A DNA stretch of 55,257 nt. Source: Streptomyces sp. ISL-94 (GTDB lineage Bacteria > Actinomycetota > Actinomycetes > Streptomycetales > Streptomycetaceae). Below the pieces are notes generated by a model, which did not search any database, was not told the DNA's origin, and saw nothing but the letters and a program-made list of their open reading frames with translations. Both the position numbers and the translations under genes were made by a program. Position 1 is the stretch's first letter. The number at the start of each line of letters is the position of its first letter. This document shows positions 29,729 to 37,743 of the stretch, one piece after another. The stretch covers positions 1-55,257 of the forward strand of contig NZ_JAGGOZ010000093.1 of NCBI RefSeq assembly GCF_018614075.1, in the 5' to 3' direction.

Positions 29729-31183
29729 ATGTACGAGCGTAGCAGTGTGGTGGAGCTGGCAGAATCCCTACGGGCCGAACTCAACCGCTACTCGGTGGGT
29801 GGAAAGCTCCCGTCGAGCAGGGCCCTGGTCGAGCGCTACCGCGTCAGCCCCGTCACCGTCTCCCGGGCCCTCGCGCAGCTCGCCGCCGAAGGCCTCGTCG
29901 TCACCCGGCCCGGCGCCGGGGTGTTCCGGGCCCGGCCCCGCACGGCGGAGCCCGCGCCCGGGGACACCTCCTGGCAGGAGGTCGCCCTCAGTGCGGAGGG
30001 CGCCGGCGAGGTCGTGCCGCGCTCCGTGGACGCCTCCGGGGTACTGGTCTGCCTGGCCGCACCGCCCTCCGGGGTGATCGGGCTCAACAGCGGCTACCTG
30101 CACCACTCCCTCCAGCCCGAGCGGGCCATGGCCGCCGCGCTGGCCCGCGCCGGGCGGCGCCCCGGGGCCTGGGACCGGCCGCCCATGGAGGGGCTGCCCG
30201 AGTTGCGCGACTGGTTCGCGCGGGAGATCGGCGGGGCCGTCGCCGCCGCCGACGTACTGGTCACCGCGGGCGGGCAGAGCGCGCTGGCCACCGCCCTGCG
30301 CGCGCTCGCGCCGCCCGGGGCGCCGATCCTGGTGGAGTCGCCGACCTACCCCGGGCTGCTGGCCATCGCCCGCGCCTCCGGATGCCGGCCCGTGCCGGTC
30401 CCGGTGGATGCCGAGGGGGTCCGGCCCGAGCTGCTCGCCGCCGCCTTCGAAGCGACCGGGGCGCGGGTCTTCGTATGCCAGCCGCTGTTCCAGAACCCGA
30501 CCGGGGCGGTGCTGGCTCCCGCGCGGCGGGCCGAGGTGCTGCGGATCGCGCGGGCCGCCGGGGCCTTCGTGGTCGAGGACGACTACGCCCGGTCCCTGGC
30601 CCACGAGGACGCCGGGCCGCTGCCCGCGACGCTGGCCGCCGAGGACCCCGACGGGGTGGTGGTCCACGTCCGCTCGCTGACCAAGGCCACCTCCCCCAGT
30701 CTGCGGGTGGGCGCCCTGGCCGCCCGCGGCCCGGTGCTGGACCGGCTGCGCGCCATCCAGGTCGTGGACACCTTCTTCGTGTCCCGGCCGCTCCAGGAAG
30801 CGGCCCTGGAACTGGTCGGCGCACCCGCCTGGCCGCGCCACCTGCGGACCGTGGCCGCCGAGCTGCGGCACCGGCGGGACGTGCTCGCGGGTGCCCTGCG
30901 GCGCGAGCTGCCCGCCCTGGAGCTGCCCCATGTGCCGTCCGGCGGCTACCAGTTGTGGGTGCGGATGGCCGGCGGGGGAGACGACGCCGCCTTCGCGGCC
31001 GAGGCCCTGCGCGCCGGGGTCGCCGTAGCGCCCGGGCGCCCCTACTTCTGTGCGGAACCGCCGGGGCCGTACGTCCGGATGAGCTTCGCCGGTGTGTCGG
31101 GCCCGGGCGAGCTGGTCGAGGCGGTCCAGCGGCTGCGGGCCGGCCAGGTCGGCCAGGTCGGCGGGGTCGGTCCAGACGCTTGA
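29729..31183 (+). CDS. MocR-family regulator (GntR wHTH fused to class I aminotransferase)
   Basis: 484 residues. The wHTH spans about residues 5-75 (LPSSRALVERYRVSPVTVSR), then a linker, then a PLP aminotransferase-like domain with LVTAGGQSALA, ESPTYPGLLAI, QNPTGAVL, VVEDDYARSLAHED and the PLP lysine in RSLTKATSPSLRVG. It most likely regulates the divergent DMT transporter in response to PLP or an amino acid. The Val/Gly/Gln repeats at the extreme C-terminus are non-conserved. No ribosome site precedes the ATG, consistent with leaderless translation. Confidence 0.9.
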   Translation: MYERSSVVELAESLRAELNRYSVGGKLPSSRALVERYRVSPVTVSRALAQLAAEGLVVTRPGAGVFRARPRTAEPAPGDTSWQEVALSAEGAGEVVPRSVDASGVLVCLAAPPSGVIGLNSGYLHHSLQPERAMAAALARAGRRPGAWDRPPMEGLPELRDWFAREIGGAVAAADVLVTAGGQSALATALRALAPPGAPILVESPTYPGLLAIARASGCRPVPVPVDAEGVRPELLAAAFEATGARVFVCQPLFQNPTGAVLAPARRAEVLRIARAAGAFVVEDDYARSLAHEDAGPLPATLAAEDPDGVVVHVRSLTKATSPSLRVGALAARGPVLDRLRAIQVVDTFFVSRPLQEAALELVGAPAWPRHLRTVAAELRHRRDVLAGALRRELPALELPHVPSGGYQLWVRMAGGGDDAAFAAEALRAGVAVAPGRPYFCAEPPGPYVRMSFAGVSGPGELVEAVQRLRAGQVGQVGGVGPDA

Positions 31184-31214
31184 CCCCGCGCGGCGGGCGG
31201 CTCACCATCTCCGC

Positions 31215-31790
31215 ATGCATGTTCGGGTTTCGCTCGTCGCCGCAGCCCGTGGTTCCTCGCTGCTCGCCGAGCGCTTCGACGACGACCGGCCGCTCGACGG
31301 CGCGGGATGGCGGGCGGTGGAGTCCGCCGCGCGCGGACTCGTTCCGCTCGGCGCGGCCGAGCTGCGCTACTGCTCGCCCACCCCGCGCAGCCGGGCCACC
31401 GGCGAAGCCCTCGGGTACGCGCCCCTCGCCCAGCCCGCGCTCCGCGACTGCGACATGGGCCGCTGGCGGGGGCTGACGCTGGGGGAGGTGACCACGCACG
31501 AGCCGGGGGCGGTGGACCTCTGGCTCACCGACCCGCGCGCCGCCCCGCACGGCGGTGAGTCCCTGCTCGCCTTCATCTCCCGGGTCGGCGGCTGGCTCGA
31601 CAGCCGGCCCGCCGACGACGGGGGTGCGATCGTGGCGGTGGCGGAGCCCTCCGTGGTCCGGGCGGCGCTGGTCTACGCGCTGAAGGCGCCGCCGCTGACC
31701 TACTGGAACGTGGACGTCCGGCCGCTGTCGACGATGACACTGACGGGCTGGTCCGGGCGCTGGCACCTCTCCTTGCAAGCCCCCGTGTAA
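31215..31790 (+). CDS. histidine-phosphatase-fold protein lacking the catalytic histidines
   Basis: 191 residues with the overall pattern of the histidine phosphatase superfamily: CSPTPRSRATGEALG (Arg-containing segment), DMGRWRGLTLGEV, GGESLLAF. The usual N-terminal RHG is ARG (VAAARGSSLL), and the second catalytic His position, normally in a SHG segment, reads VAEPSVVRAAL. Both catalytic histidines are therefore missing, so it is probably not a phosphatase; a binding or regulatory role is possible. It starts 31 bp after the MocR gene. Confidence 0.75.
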   Translation: MHVRVSLVAAARGSSLLAERFDDDRPLDGAGWRAVESAARGLVPLGAAELRYCSPTPRSRATGEALGYAPLAQPALRDCDMGRWRGLTLGEVTTHEPGAVDLWLTDPRAAPHGGESLLAFISRVGGWLDSRPADDGGAIVAVAEPSVVRAALVYALKAPPLTYWNVDVRPLSTMTLTGWSGRWHLSLQAPV

Positions 31791-31831
31791 AACGCCTGGA
31801 TCCCGGCTCGCGCCGCGCCTGGCCTGCGATC

Positions 31832-32086
31832 ATGACCGGCGTCCTCATCACCACGATCGCAGAGCGGCCCGAACTGGCCGGCCGGCTCTGGGGCATGAAG
31901 GACTCGTGGCCCGCGTTCGCCGAGCACGACGCGCTGGCCTGGCTGCTGTATCCGCGCATGGTGGCCGAGCTGCCGGAGTACGTCCTGATCGCCACGGACG
32001 GGGACACGGTGGTCGCCCGGGCCGCGTCATCGGCGCCGCATGACGAGCGCGGCGGCGCTGTTGCCCGACGTGCTGCCGATCACTAG
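31832..32086 (+). pseudogene. truncated GNAT-type acetyltransferase
   Basis: The first 63 or so residues (LITTIAERPELAGRLWGM, YVLIATDGDTVVARA) look like the N-terminus of a GNAT-like protein common in streptomycetes. After VVARA at about 32,021 the sequence becomes unrelated (SSAPHDERGG) and stops 21 residues later, so the acetyl-CoA-binding core is absent. I infer that the gene was cut by the event that brought in the island to the right. Confidence 0.65.
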
Positions 32087-32089
32087 CAC
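32027..32089 (-). pseudogene. short remnant of an oxidoreductase-like gene start
   Basis: A GTG at 32,089 preceded by GGCGGAGG reads LVIGSTSGNSAAALVM and stops after 20 codons, exactly at the junction with the truncated acetyltransferase. LVIGSTSG resembles the Rossmann start of an SDR-type protein, but the evidence is slight. It lies 28 bp after the TetR gene on the same strand, as if it had been the next gene of the cluster. Confidence 0.3.
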
Positions 32090-32116
32090 TTGACCTCCGC
32101 CTGTGCTCGGCAGTGA

Positions 32117-32746
32117 TCAGCTCCGCTGGTCGTAGGCGCGGACGCCGCTGAGGACGACCCTCAGCAACGCACGCAGCTCGACCGCCAGCGGCACCTGCCC
32201 GTCCTTGGCCTGGGACCAGCGGTAGAGGATTCCCAGGTACGAATCCCGCAAAAGATTGCCCACCAGGAACGGGTCGACGTCGGCCGTGACCTCGCCGCGC
32301 CCCTGGCCGAGGCGGACGATGTCGGCGAACACATGCCCCGCGTACGCGGGCTCTTCCAGCATCGGCTGGCCCGACTTGACCCAAGCCGTCAGCATCACGC
32401 AGGTGAGATCGCGGTCGGATTCGTTCAACTTCGCCAGTGCCGCCATACATCGCTCCAGCTGCACGGTGACGTCGTCCCCCGACGCTAGGGACTCTGCCAT
32501 CTGGGCGATGAGCTGCTCCTTGCGCTGCTGCGCCCAGCTGCTGACGAGGTCTTCCTTGCGTTGGAAGTGGTTGAAGAACGTGCCTCGCGCGACATCGGCC
32601 CGTTCGGTGATCTGGTCGATGGTCGTGCCCTCGTAGCCCTGCTCCGCGAAGAGCGCGAGCGCAGATTCGTACAGCAGGTTCCTCATGCGAACCTTGCTGC
32701 GCTCACGCCTGCCGAGGGGACGCACCGTTGCGTCGTCGTCGGTCAT
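32117..32746 (-). CDS. TetR-family regulator (cluster left side)
   Basis: 209 residues. The N-terminal HTH is LLYESALALFAEQGYEGTTI with ITERADVARGTFFNHFQRKE; the C-terminal ligand domain is unclassified. It lies downstream of the PKS gene on the same strand, with a 90-bp AT-rich gap between them. It may control the PKS or the cluster; the ligand is unknown. Confidence 0.9.
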   Translation of the reverse strand: MTDDDATVRPLGRRERSKVRMRNLLYESALALFAEQGYEGTTIDQITERADVARGTFFNHFQRKEDLVSSWAQQRKEQLIAQMAESLASGDDVTVQLERCMAALAKLNESDRDLTCVMLTAWVKSGQPMLEEPAYAGHVFADIVRLGQGRGEVTADVDPFLVGNLLRDSYLGILYRWSQAKDGQVPLAVELRALLRVVLSGVRAYDQRS

Positions 32747-32798
32747 GAGTACCCGCTCCCCAGAGTCTGGCTTTCTTTACCAAGAAACTTATATCAAA

Positions 32799-32834
32799 GT
32801 TCATTAGTAGTCTCCAGTTCATCACTAGTGTGAT
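32799..32834. promoter_or_regulatory. AT-rich TetR promoter region with repeats
   Basis: GTTCAT occurs at 32,799-32,804 and 32,817-32,822, and ATCACTAGTGTGAT (5-bp arms, containing the palindrome CACTAGTG) at 32,821-32,834. The surrounding 32,765-32,835 is strikingly AT-rich for this genome. It probably holds the promoter and operator of the TetR gene at 32,746; the last palindrome could also serve as a weak terminator for the PKS gene. Confidence 0.4.
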
Positions 32835-32836
32835 CG

Positions 32837-35800
32837 CTACGACCCCTCTGCCAGCGCCGCCGCGAGCCCGGCGAGGCTCTGCGCCCCCAGGAGGCGACCG
32901 ACCGGTACCGTCAGCCCGAAATCACCCTGGAGTCGTCGCCTCAGCTGTGTCGCCATAAGGGAGTCGAGCCCCATGTCGCGCAGCGGGCGGCGCACGTCGA
33001 GCCGGCTGGCCGAGATGCCGAGCACGCCTGCGGCCAGTGCCACGATGGCGTCCGCGGTGGGGTGGCCGACACCGGCCGGCCCGGGCTCCGCGGCGGGCGC
33101 GGGGGAGGGGGTGGGAGTCGAGCCGGCCAGGGGCATTTGCGGCGGCAGCGTGCGCAGGGACAGGGCCTGGAACGCGGCCAGCACCGACCCGTTGGGCGCG
33201 ATCAACGTGACGCTGCAGTGTGCCCGGGGCTCTTCGTCCCGTCGGCCAGGGGCCGACAGCGGTGGCGTGAATTCGGCAACGCTCCAGTGCTCGTCGCCCA
33301 GCTCCCCGGCCAGATACACCGACCCGAAGGCCACCGTGACATACGCGGACTCCGCGCCGTCCGGCACGGCCGAGTGCGGCCAGGAGGCGATCATGGGCAA
33401 GAGTCCCGCCTCCAGCGCCGCGGCCGTCGACGTCCCCGAGGTGCGCACCAGGGCCACGGACTCACCGTCCCTGCGCCACAGTTGGCGTACTGACCGCAGC
33501 TCATGCGCGACCCGGTAGCCGCGGCCCTGTGCCCGGCGGTAGAACTCAGGGGCCGGTACGTACTCGGTGCACCGGGTCAGCGCGAGGTCCACCTCGTCCG
33601 CGCCGATGCCGGCAGGTTGCGGATGGCCGTGACGGGCCTCTCCCTCGATGCACAGCAGTGGCCGGCTCGCCCCGGTGACGGACAGCGCTTCCACGGTGAA
33701 CCGGTAGGAACCTGGCGCCGCCGAGGGCTCGATGACGATACGAAGGGAGGCCTGCAGGACGTCGGCCAGCGCGAGAGGGGCGTCGCCGAACCGCAGGTTC
33801 TCCAGCGTGACAGGGCCATCACCGGCGAGGTCGCGTACTGCCTCCGCGACAGCGTCGAAGTACAGGACGGGCGGCACGGGGGTCAGACCGCGCAGTGCGA
33901 CCCCCGCGCCGAGGGCCTGCGCGCCCAGGCGGGGCAGGCCGACCTCGCGGACGTAGTGGGTTGGCCGGTCCGGCTGGGCGGCCGGCTGGTCCCGGAAGTC
34001 TTCCGTGTCCCAGGCATACAGCGGCAGCGGCACCTGGCGGGGCGCGCCGTCGAACCAGCGGTTCCAGTCGACCTTCCCGCCCAGTGCGAAGACCTGGCCC
34101 AACGCCCGGGCCACGGCCCTGCGTTCGTCGAGCCCACGGAGGAGGGTCGGGACTGCCGTGGACGGCGTCCCGATCGACTCCTGTCCGTCCTGGACCGCGG
34201 GGACCAGGACTGGGTGAGGGCTGATCTCCAGGAAGACGCTGTCGTGCCGCTTGGCCAGCTCGGTCACTGACTCCGCGAAGCGCACCCGCTCACGCAGGTT
34301 GTCCATCCAGTAGCGGGCATCGAGTTCGGCCTCCACCACAGGGGCGCACCGAACGGTCGAGAACAGGGCGGTGCGCGGAACCGTCGGCCGCAGGTCCGCG
34401 AGCAGGTCCAGCAGATCGTCGCGGAGTTCGTCCATCACGGGCGAGTGTGAGGCCACGTTCACCTTGACGGACCGGCAGAACACCCCCCGCGCGTCCAGCT
34501 GCTCGGCGATCAGCCGCAGCGCCGTCTCGTCACCGGCGAGAACCGTCGATTCGGGCGCGTTCTCAGCCGCGACGCACACCAGATCTCCGTGGGCCGCCGC
34601 AAGGTCGCGGGCGGCGTCAGCGGTGACGTCGGCGGCGAGCATGGCGCCGCGCCCGGCCACCGTCTGCATCAGAGTGCTGCGGCGGCAGATCACCGCGGCA
34701 GCGTCGCGCACGGAGAGGGCCCCCGCCACGCAGGCGGCCGCCACCTCGCCCATGCTGTGTCCGACACACAGGGCCGGCTCGACCCCGCGGGCCCGCCACA
34801 GGGCCGCCAGCGACACCTCCATGGCCCACAAGGCGGGCTGCACCACGTCGACGGCGTCGGCTGCCTCGGCGCCTTCCTCGCCGCCGTCGTGCAGGAACTC
34901 CACGACGGACCAGCCGAGTTCTTCCCGTACGGCGGCGTCGCACTCCTTCATGGCGGCGCGGAAGCTCGCGGAGTGCGCGAAGAGTTCGCGTCCCATGCCC
35001 CGCCACTGTGAGCCCTGCCCGGGGAAGACGAAGGTGACATCGCGTGCCTCACCGAATCCCGCCTCGTGGATCCCGCCGTCCGGGCACTGTTCGTCCGCTG
35101 CCAACGCGCGTAGGACACGGGCCAGTTCGTCATGAGTGACACCGACGGCCCACAGTCGGTATGGGTGGGCATCGCGCCGGGTGGCCGCGGTGGCGCAGAT
35201 GTCGGGCAGGGCGAGAGAGTGTCCCGCGCCGCCGGGCTCGAGGTATTCCGCGTACCGGGTCGCGAGCCGCTGCAGCGAGGTGAGGGAGCGCGCCGTGAGG
35301 GTCAGCAGGTGGCTTTCCCCGCTGTCCGTGGCCGCCGGCTCGGCGGCGGGTGGCTCGGGGGTGTACTCGCGGACCACGACATGGGCGTTGGTGCCGGAGA
35401 GCCCGAAGGAGCTGACGCCCAGAACGGCTTGCTCCCCGACGGGTGTGAGCGGCGTATTGGCGCGTACCACCTCTATGGGTGCGCTCTCCTCAGCCAGCAG
35501 CGGGTGCTTTGAGCGGAGGTGGAGTGAGGCGGGAATGGTGCGGTGCCGCGCCATGAGCACGGCCTTGATGAGTCCGGCCATCCCCGCCGCCGCTTCAGCA
35601 TGGCCGATGTTGGTCTTCACCGAACCGACGGGTAGCCGCCGGCCCAACGGCCCGTCGGACGTCAACATCTGTGCCAGTGCGCGCAGTTCGACTCCGTCAC
35701 CGACGGTGGTTCCGGTTCGGTGCGCCTCGACGTAGTCCACCTGCCCCGGGCGCACTCCAGCGTCCCGCCACGCGGCCTGCAGCATCGCGGCCTGTCCGGT

Positions 35801-36634
35801 GACAGCGGGCTGGAGCAGCAGGCCGCTGCCCTTGCCGTCGTTGGTGACCGCGCTGCCCGCGAGCAGGGCCAGCACTGGGTCGCCGTCGGCGAGGGCATCG
35901 GTCAGTCGCTTGAGCACGACAGCGCCTACGCCCTCGCTGCGCACGAAGCCGTCGGCGGAGCTGTCCCCGAATTTGCATCTGCCGTCCGGCGCGAGCATCT
36001 CGCCCTGCGAGTAGGCGATTGCATCCAGCGGGGACAGTACGGCGTTGACGGCCGCCGCGATCGCCAGGTCGCACTCGCCGGTCAACAGGCTCCGGCGTGC
36101 GGTGTGGACTGCGACGAGCGATGAGGAGCAGGCGGTGTCCAGGACCAGGCTGGGGCCGCGGAGATCAAGGGCGTACGACACCCGGCCGGCGGTCACGGCC
36201 CTGAGTCGCGCACCCGCCATGGTGCGGACGTCGGCGGTGGCGGCGTGGCCCAGCGCGTCGGCGTACTCGGCGGTCGCCTGTCCCACGAAGATGCCCGCAC
36301 TGCTTCCGGCCAGGGACGACGGCCGGATCCCCGCCGCTTCGAGGGCCTCCCAGACGACGTGCAGCAGAATGCGCTGCTGCGGGTCCATGACCTGCGCCTC
36401 GCGCGGGGATATCCCGAAGAAGGCCGCGTCGAACCCGAACAGGTCGTCGACAAAGCCGCCATGACGAGAGAGGGACCGCTCCTCGTCGACGGCGAATCTG
36501 GTGGCGGGGACCGGTGTCACGGCATCCCCGTTGTCCATCAAGAGTTTCCAGTACGCGTCCACTCCGGACGCCCCCGGAAACCTGCACCCCATCCCCACGA
36601 CCGCGATGGCGGAATCGCTCGTTGCCTGACCCAT
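32837..36634 (-). CDS. single-module type I polyketide synthase, KS-AT-degenerate DH/PT-ACP (orsellinate-synthase-like)
   Basis: 1265 residues. KS (about 8-430): Cys near 168 in DTACSSSL, His in EAHRTGTTVGDGVE, His in KTNIGHAEAAAG; note EAHRTGT instead of the usual EAHGTGT. AT (about 530-860): FVFPGQGSQW, active Ser in VGHSMGEVAA, VICRRS. A double-hotdog region (about 890-1150) lacks the DH catalytic HxxxGxxxxP. ACP (about 1190-1262) has the pantetheine Ser in GLDSLMA. There is no KR, ER or TE. Size and order match bacterial iterative synthases of the AviM/CalO5 type making orsellinic acid; the product here is inferred. Confidence 0.85.
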   Translation of the reverse strand: MGQATSDSAIAVVGMGCRFPGASGVDAYWKLLMDNGDAVTPVPATRFAVDEERSLSRHGGFVDDLFGFDAAFFGISPREAQVMDPQQRILLHVVWEALEAAGIRPSSLAGSSAGIFVGQATAEYADALGHAATADVRTMAGARLRAVTAGRVSYALDLRGPSLVLDTACSSSLVAVHTARRSLLTGECDLAIAAAVNAVLSPLDAIAYSQGEMLAPDGRCKFGDSSADGFVRSEGVGAVVLKRLTDALADGDPVLALLAGSAVTNDGKGSGLLLQPAVTGQAAMLQAAWRDAGVRPGQVDYVEAHRTGTTVGDGVELRALAQMLTSDGPLGRRLPVGSVKTNIGHAEAAAGMAGLIKAVLMARHRTIPASLHLRSKHPLLAEESAPIEVVRANTPLTPVGEQAVLGVSSFGLSGTNAHVVVREYTPEPPAAEPAATDSGESHLLTLTARSLTSLQRLATRYAEYLEPGGAGHSLALPDICATAATRRDAHPYRLWAVGVTHDELARVLRALAADEQCPDGGIHEAGFGEARDVTFVFPGQGSQWRGMGRELFAHSASFRAAMKECDAAVREELGWSVVEFLHDGGEEGAEAADAVDVVQPALWAMEVSLAALWRARGVEPALCVGHSMGEVAAACVAGALSVRDAAAVICRRSTLMQTVAGRGAMLAADVTADAARDLAAAHGDLVCVAAENAPESTVLAGDETALRLIAEQLDARGVFCRSVKVNVASHSPVMDELRDDLLDLLADLRPTVPRTALFSTVRCAPVVEAELDARYWMDNLRERVRFAESVTELAKRHDSVFLEISPHPVLVPAVQDGQESIGTPSTAVPTLLRGLDERRAVARALGQVFALGGKVDWNRWFDGAPRQVPLPLYAWDTEDFRDQPAAQPDRPTHYVREVGLPRLGAQALGAGVALRGLTPVPPVLYFDAVAEAVRDLAGDGPVTLENLRFGDAPLALADVLQASLRIVIEPSAAPGSYRFTVEALSVTGASRPLLCIEGEARHGHPQPAGIGADEVDLALTRCTEYVPAPEFYRRAQGRGYRVAHELRSVRQLWRRDGESVALVRTSGTSTAAALEAGLLPMIASWPHSAVPDGAESAYVTVAFGSVYLAGELGDEHWSVAEFTPPLSAPGRRDEEPRAHCSVTLIAPNGSVLAAFQALSLRTLPPQMPLAGSTPTPSPAPAAEPGPAGVGHPTADAIVALAAGVLGISASRLDVRRPLRDMGLDSLMATQLRRRLQGDFGLTVPVGRLLGAQSLAGLAAALAEGS

Positions 36635-36666
36635 GTCCGTGGCCTGCCCTCCCCTTGAGCACTAAG

Positions 36667-36700
36667 AGGGCAAAGATATATCCCAGAACAACTTTGCCCT
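36667..36700. promoter_or_regulatory. inverted repeat upstream of the PKS gene
   Basis: AGGGCAAAG and CTTTGCCCT form perfect 9-bp arms separated by 16 bp, including AT-rich GATATATCCC, 33 bp upstream of the PKS start. This is operator-like and could overlap the -10 region. The rest of the gap 36,635-36,943 is relatively AT-rich and contains no gene I can support. Confidence 0.55.
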
Positions 36701-36943
36701 CCAGTCGGAGGCGGGTGACCTCCCTGCGCTGGTGGCAATGATGGCCTTCGTCCCGTTATTGGTGGCTTTCCGGTCATGCGCCGAAGCGCTCTGGCTGAGG
36801 CCTAGATCACACTTGTGTACCTCACAGGGTAAGCATGGCTCTGCGTATATTCATGGATCGAAGTCCAGATACGAGTTCTCGGTGTGGGGGCGCGTGGCGT
36901 GTTCTCGCCTGCGGCGCAGGCGCGGAGGGGGATGTGGTGCGGG

Positions 36944-37528
36944 TCAGGGCTTGGATTCAGGGTGGGCGCCGGCTCCCCGCTCGGCGAAGGAAATGAGGAA
37001 GTCCCTCAGCGGGTTCAGGTCCGCGGTTTCGCCGGTGGCCTCCAGGCACAGCCGACTGAGGTGCGGCATCGCCACCGGCCAGGCGCCCAGGCCGATCAGG
37101 GTGAGCAGGAGGTGTCCGCCGTCATCCGCTGAGCAGCCGGTGGCCGCGGCCAGGGACTGGGCCGCGTCGGTGTACCAGGCGGCCCGTCCGGCAGGGTCGT
37201 AATCGAGGTGCCCGTCCTGCAGGCCCTCGAACATGAGCAAGCGCAGCAGGGTGGGGTCGTTGCGGTGATAGTCGAAGATCCGGCCCACGTAGTCGCCGAT
37301 CGACCCTTCGCCCGGGCGTACGGCCTGGACGAGTTCGGTCATGGCTTCGGCGATCACGGCGTTGAACAGGCCTTCCTTGCTGTGGAAGTGCCCGTAGATG
37401 CGTTCCTTGTTGACGCCGGCCTGTTCGGCGATGCGGTTCACGCGGGCACCGGCGATGCCGTAGTTGCTGAACTCCGCCCGGGCGGCGTCCAGGAGTAGGC
37501 GCTTGGTCTTTGCTGCGTCTCTTGCCAT
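36944..37528 (-). CDS. TetR-family regulator (divergent from the biosynthetic operon)
   Basis: 194 residues. The HTH is LLDAARAEFSNYGIAGARV with IAEQAGVNKERIYGHFHSKE; the C-terminal domain is typical TetR. ATG 37,528 was chosen since ARDAAKTKRLLLDAA follows it; the open frame upstream passes through the operator region. It is divergent from the P-loop protein gene, with two operator copies between them, and is the best candidate for the pathway-specific repressor. Confidence 0.9.
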   Translation of the reverse strand: MARDAAKTKRLLLDAARAEFSNYGIAGARVNRIAEQAGVNKERIYGHFHSKEGLFNAVIAEAMTELVQAVRPGEGSIGDYVGRIFDYHRNDPTLLRLLMFEGLQDGHLDYDPAGRAAWYTDAAQSLAAATGCSADDGGHLLLTLIGLGAWPVAMPHLSRLCLEATGETADLNPLRDFLISFAERGAGAHPESKP

Positions 37529-37550
37529 GCGCCCCACGATACTTCTCAAC

Positions 37551-37620
37551 CCAACCGGTTGGTTGACTCGGATTTGCGGCTTATGTAAGGATCTTTCCAA
37601 CCAACTGGTTGGATGACTCG
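37551..37620. promoter_or_regulatory. two 20-bp direct-repeat TetR operators, 50 bp apart
   Basis: CCAACCGGTTGGTTGACTCGG at 37,551 and CCAACTGGTTGGATGACTCGG at 37,601 (given here to 20 bases: CCAAC-Y-GGTTGG-W-TGACTCG) share all but two positions. Each begins with a CCAAC/GTTGG palindrome, perfect in the first copy. They flank the divergent promoter region between the TetR gene (start 37,528) and the P-loop gene (start 37,744). Repression of both genes by the TetR protein is inferred. Confidence 0.75.
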
Positions 37621-37743
37621 GTCGAGGTCTTCGGCTTCTCCATCCCTGTGCGTCGTCACAGCCGTCAAGGACGGCCGAGCCAGGTCAAGGCTCCGGTGCA
37701 GTTCCAGGTCCTCAACTTCTTCCACGGAAAGGCCATCAGGCAC

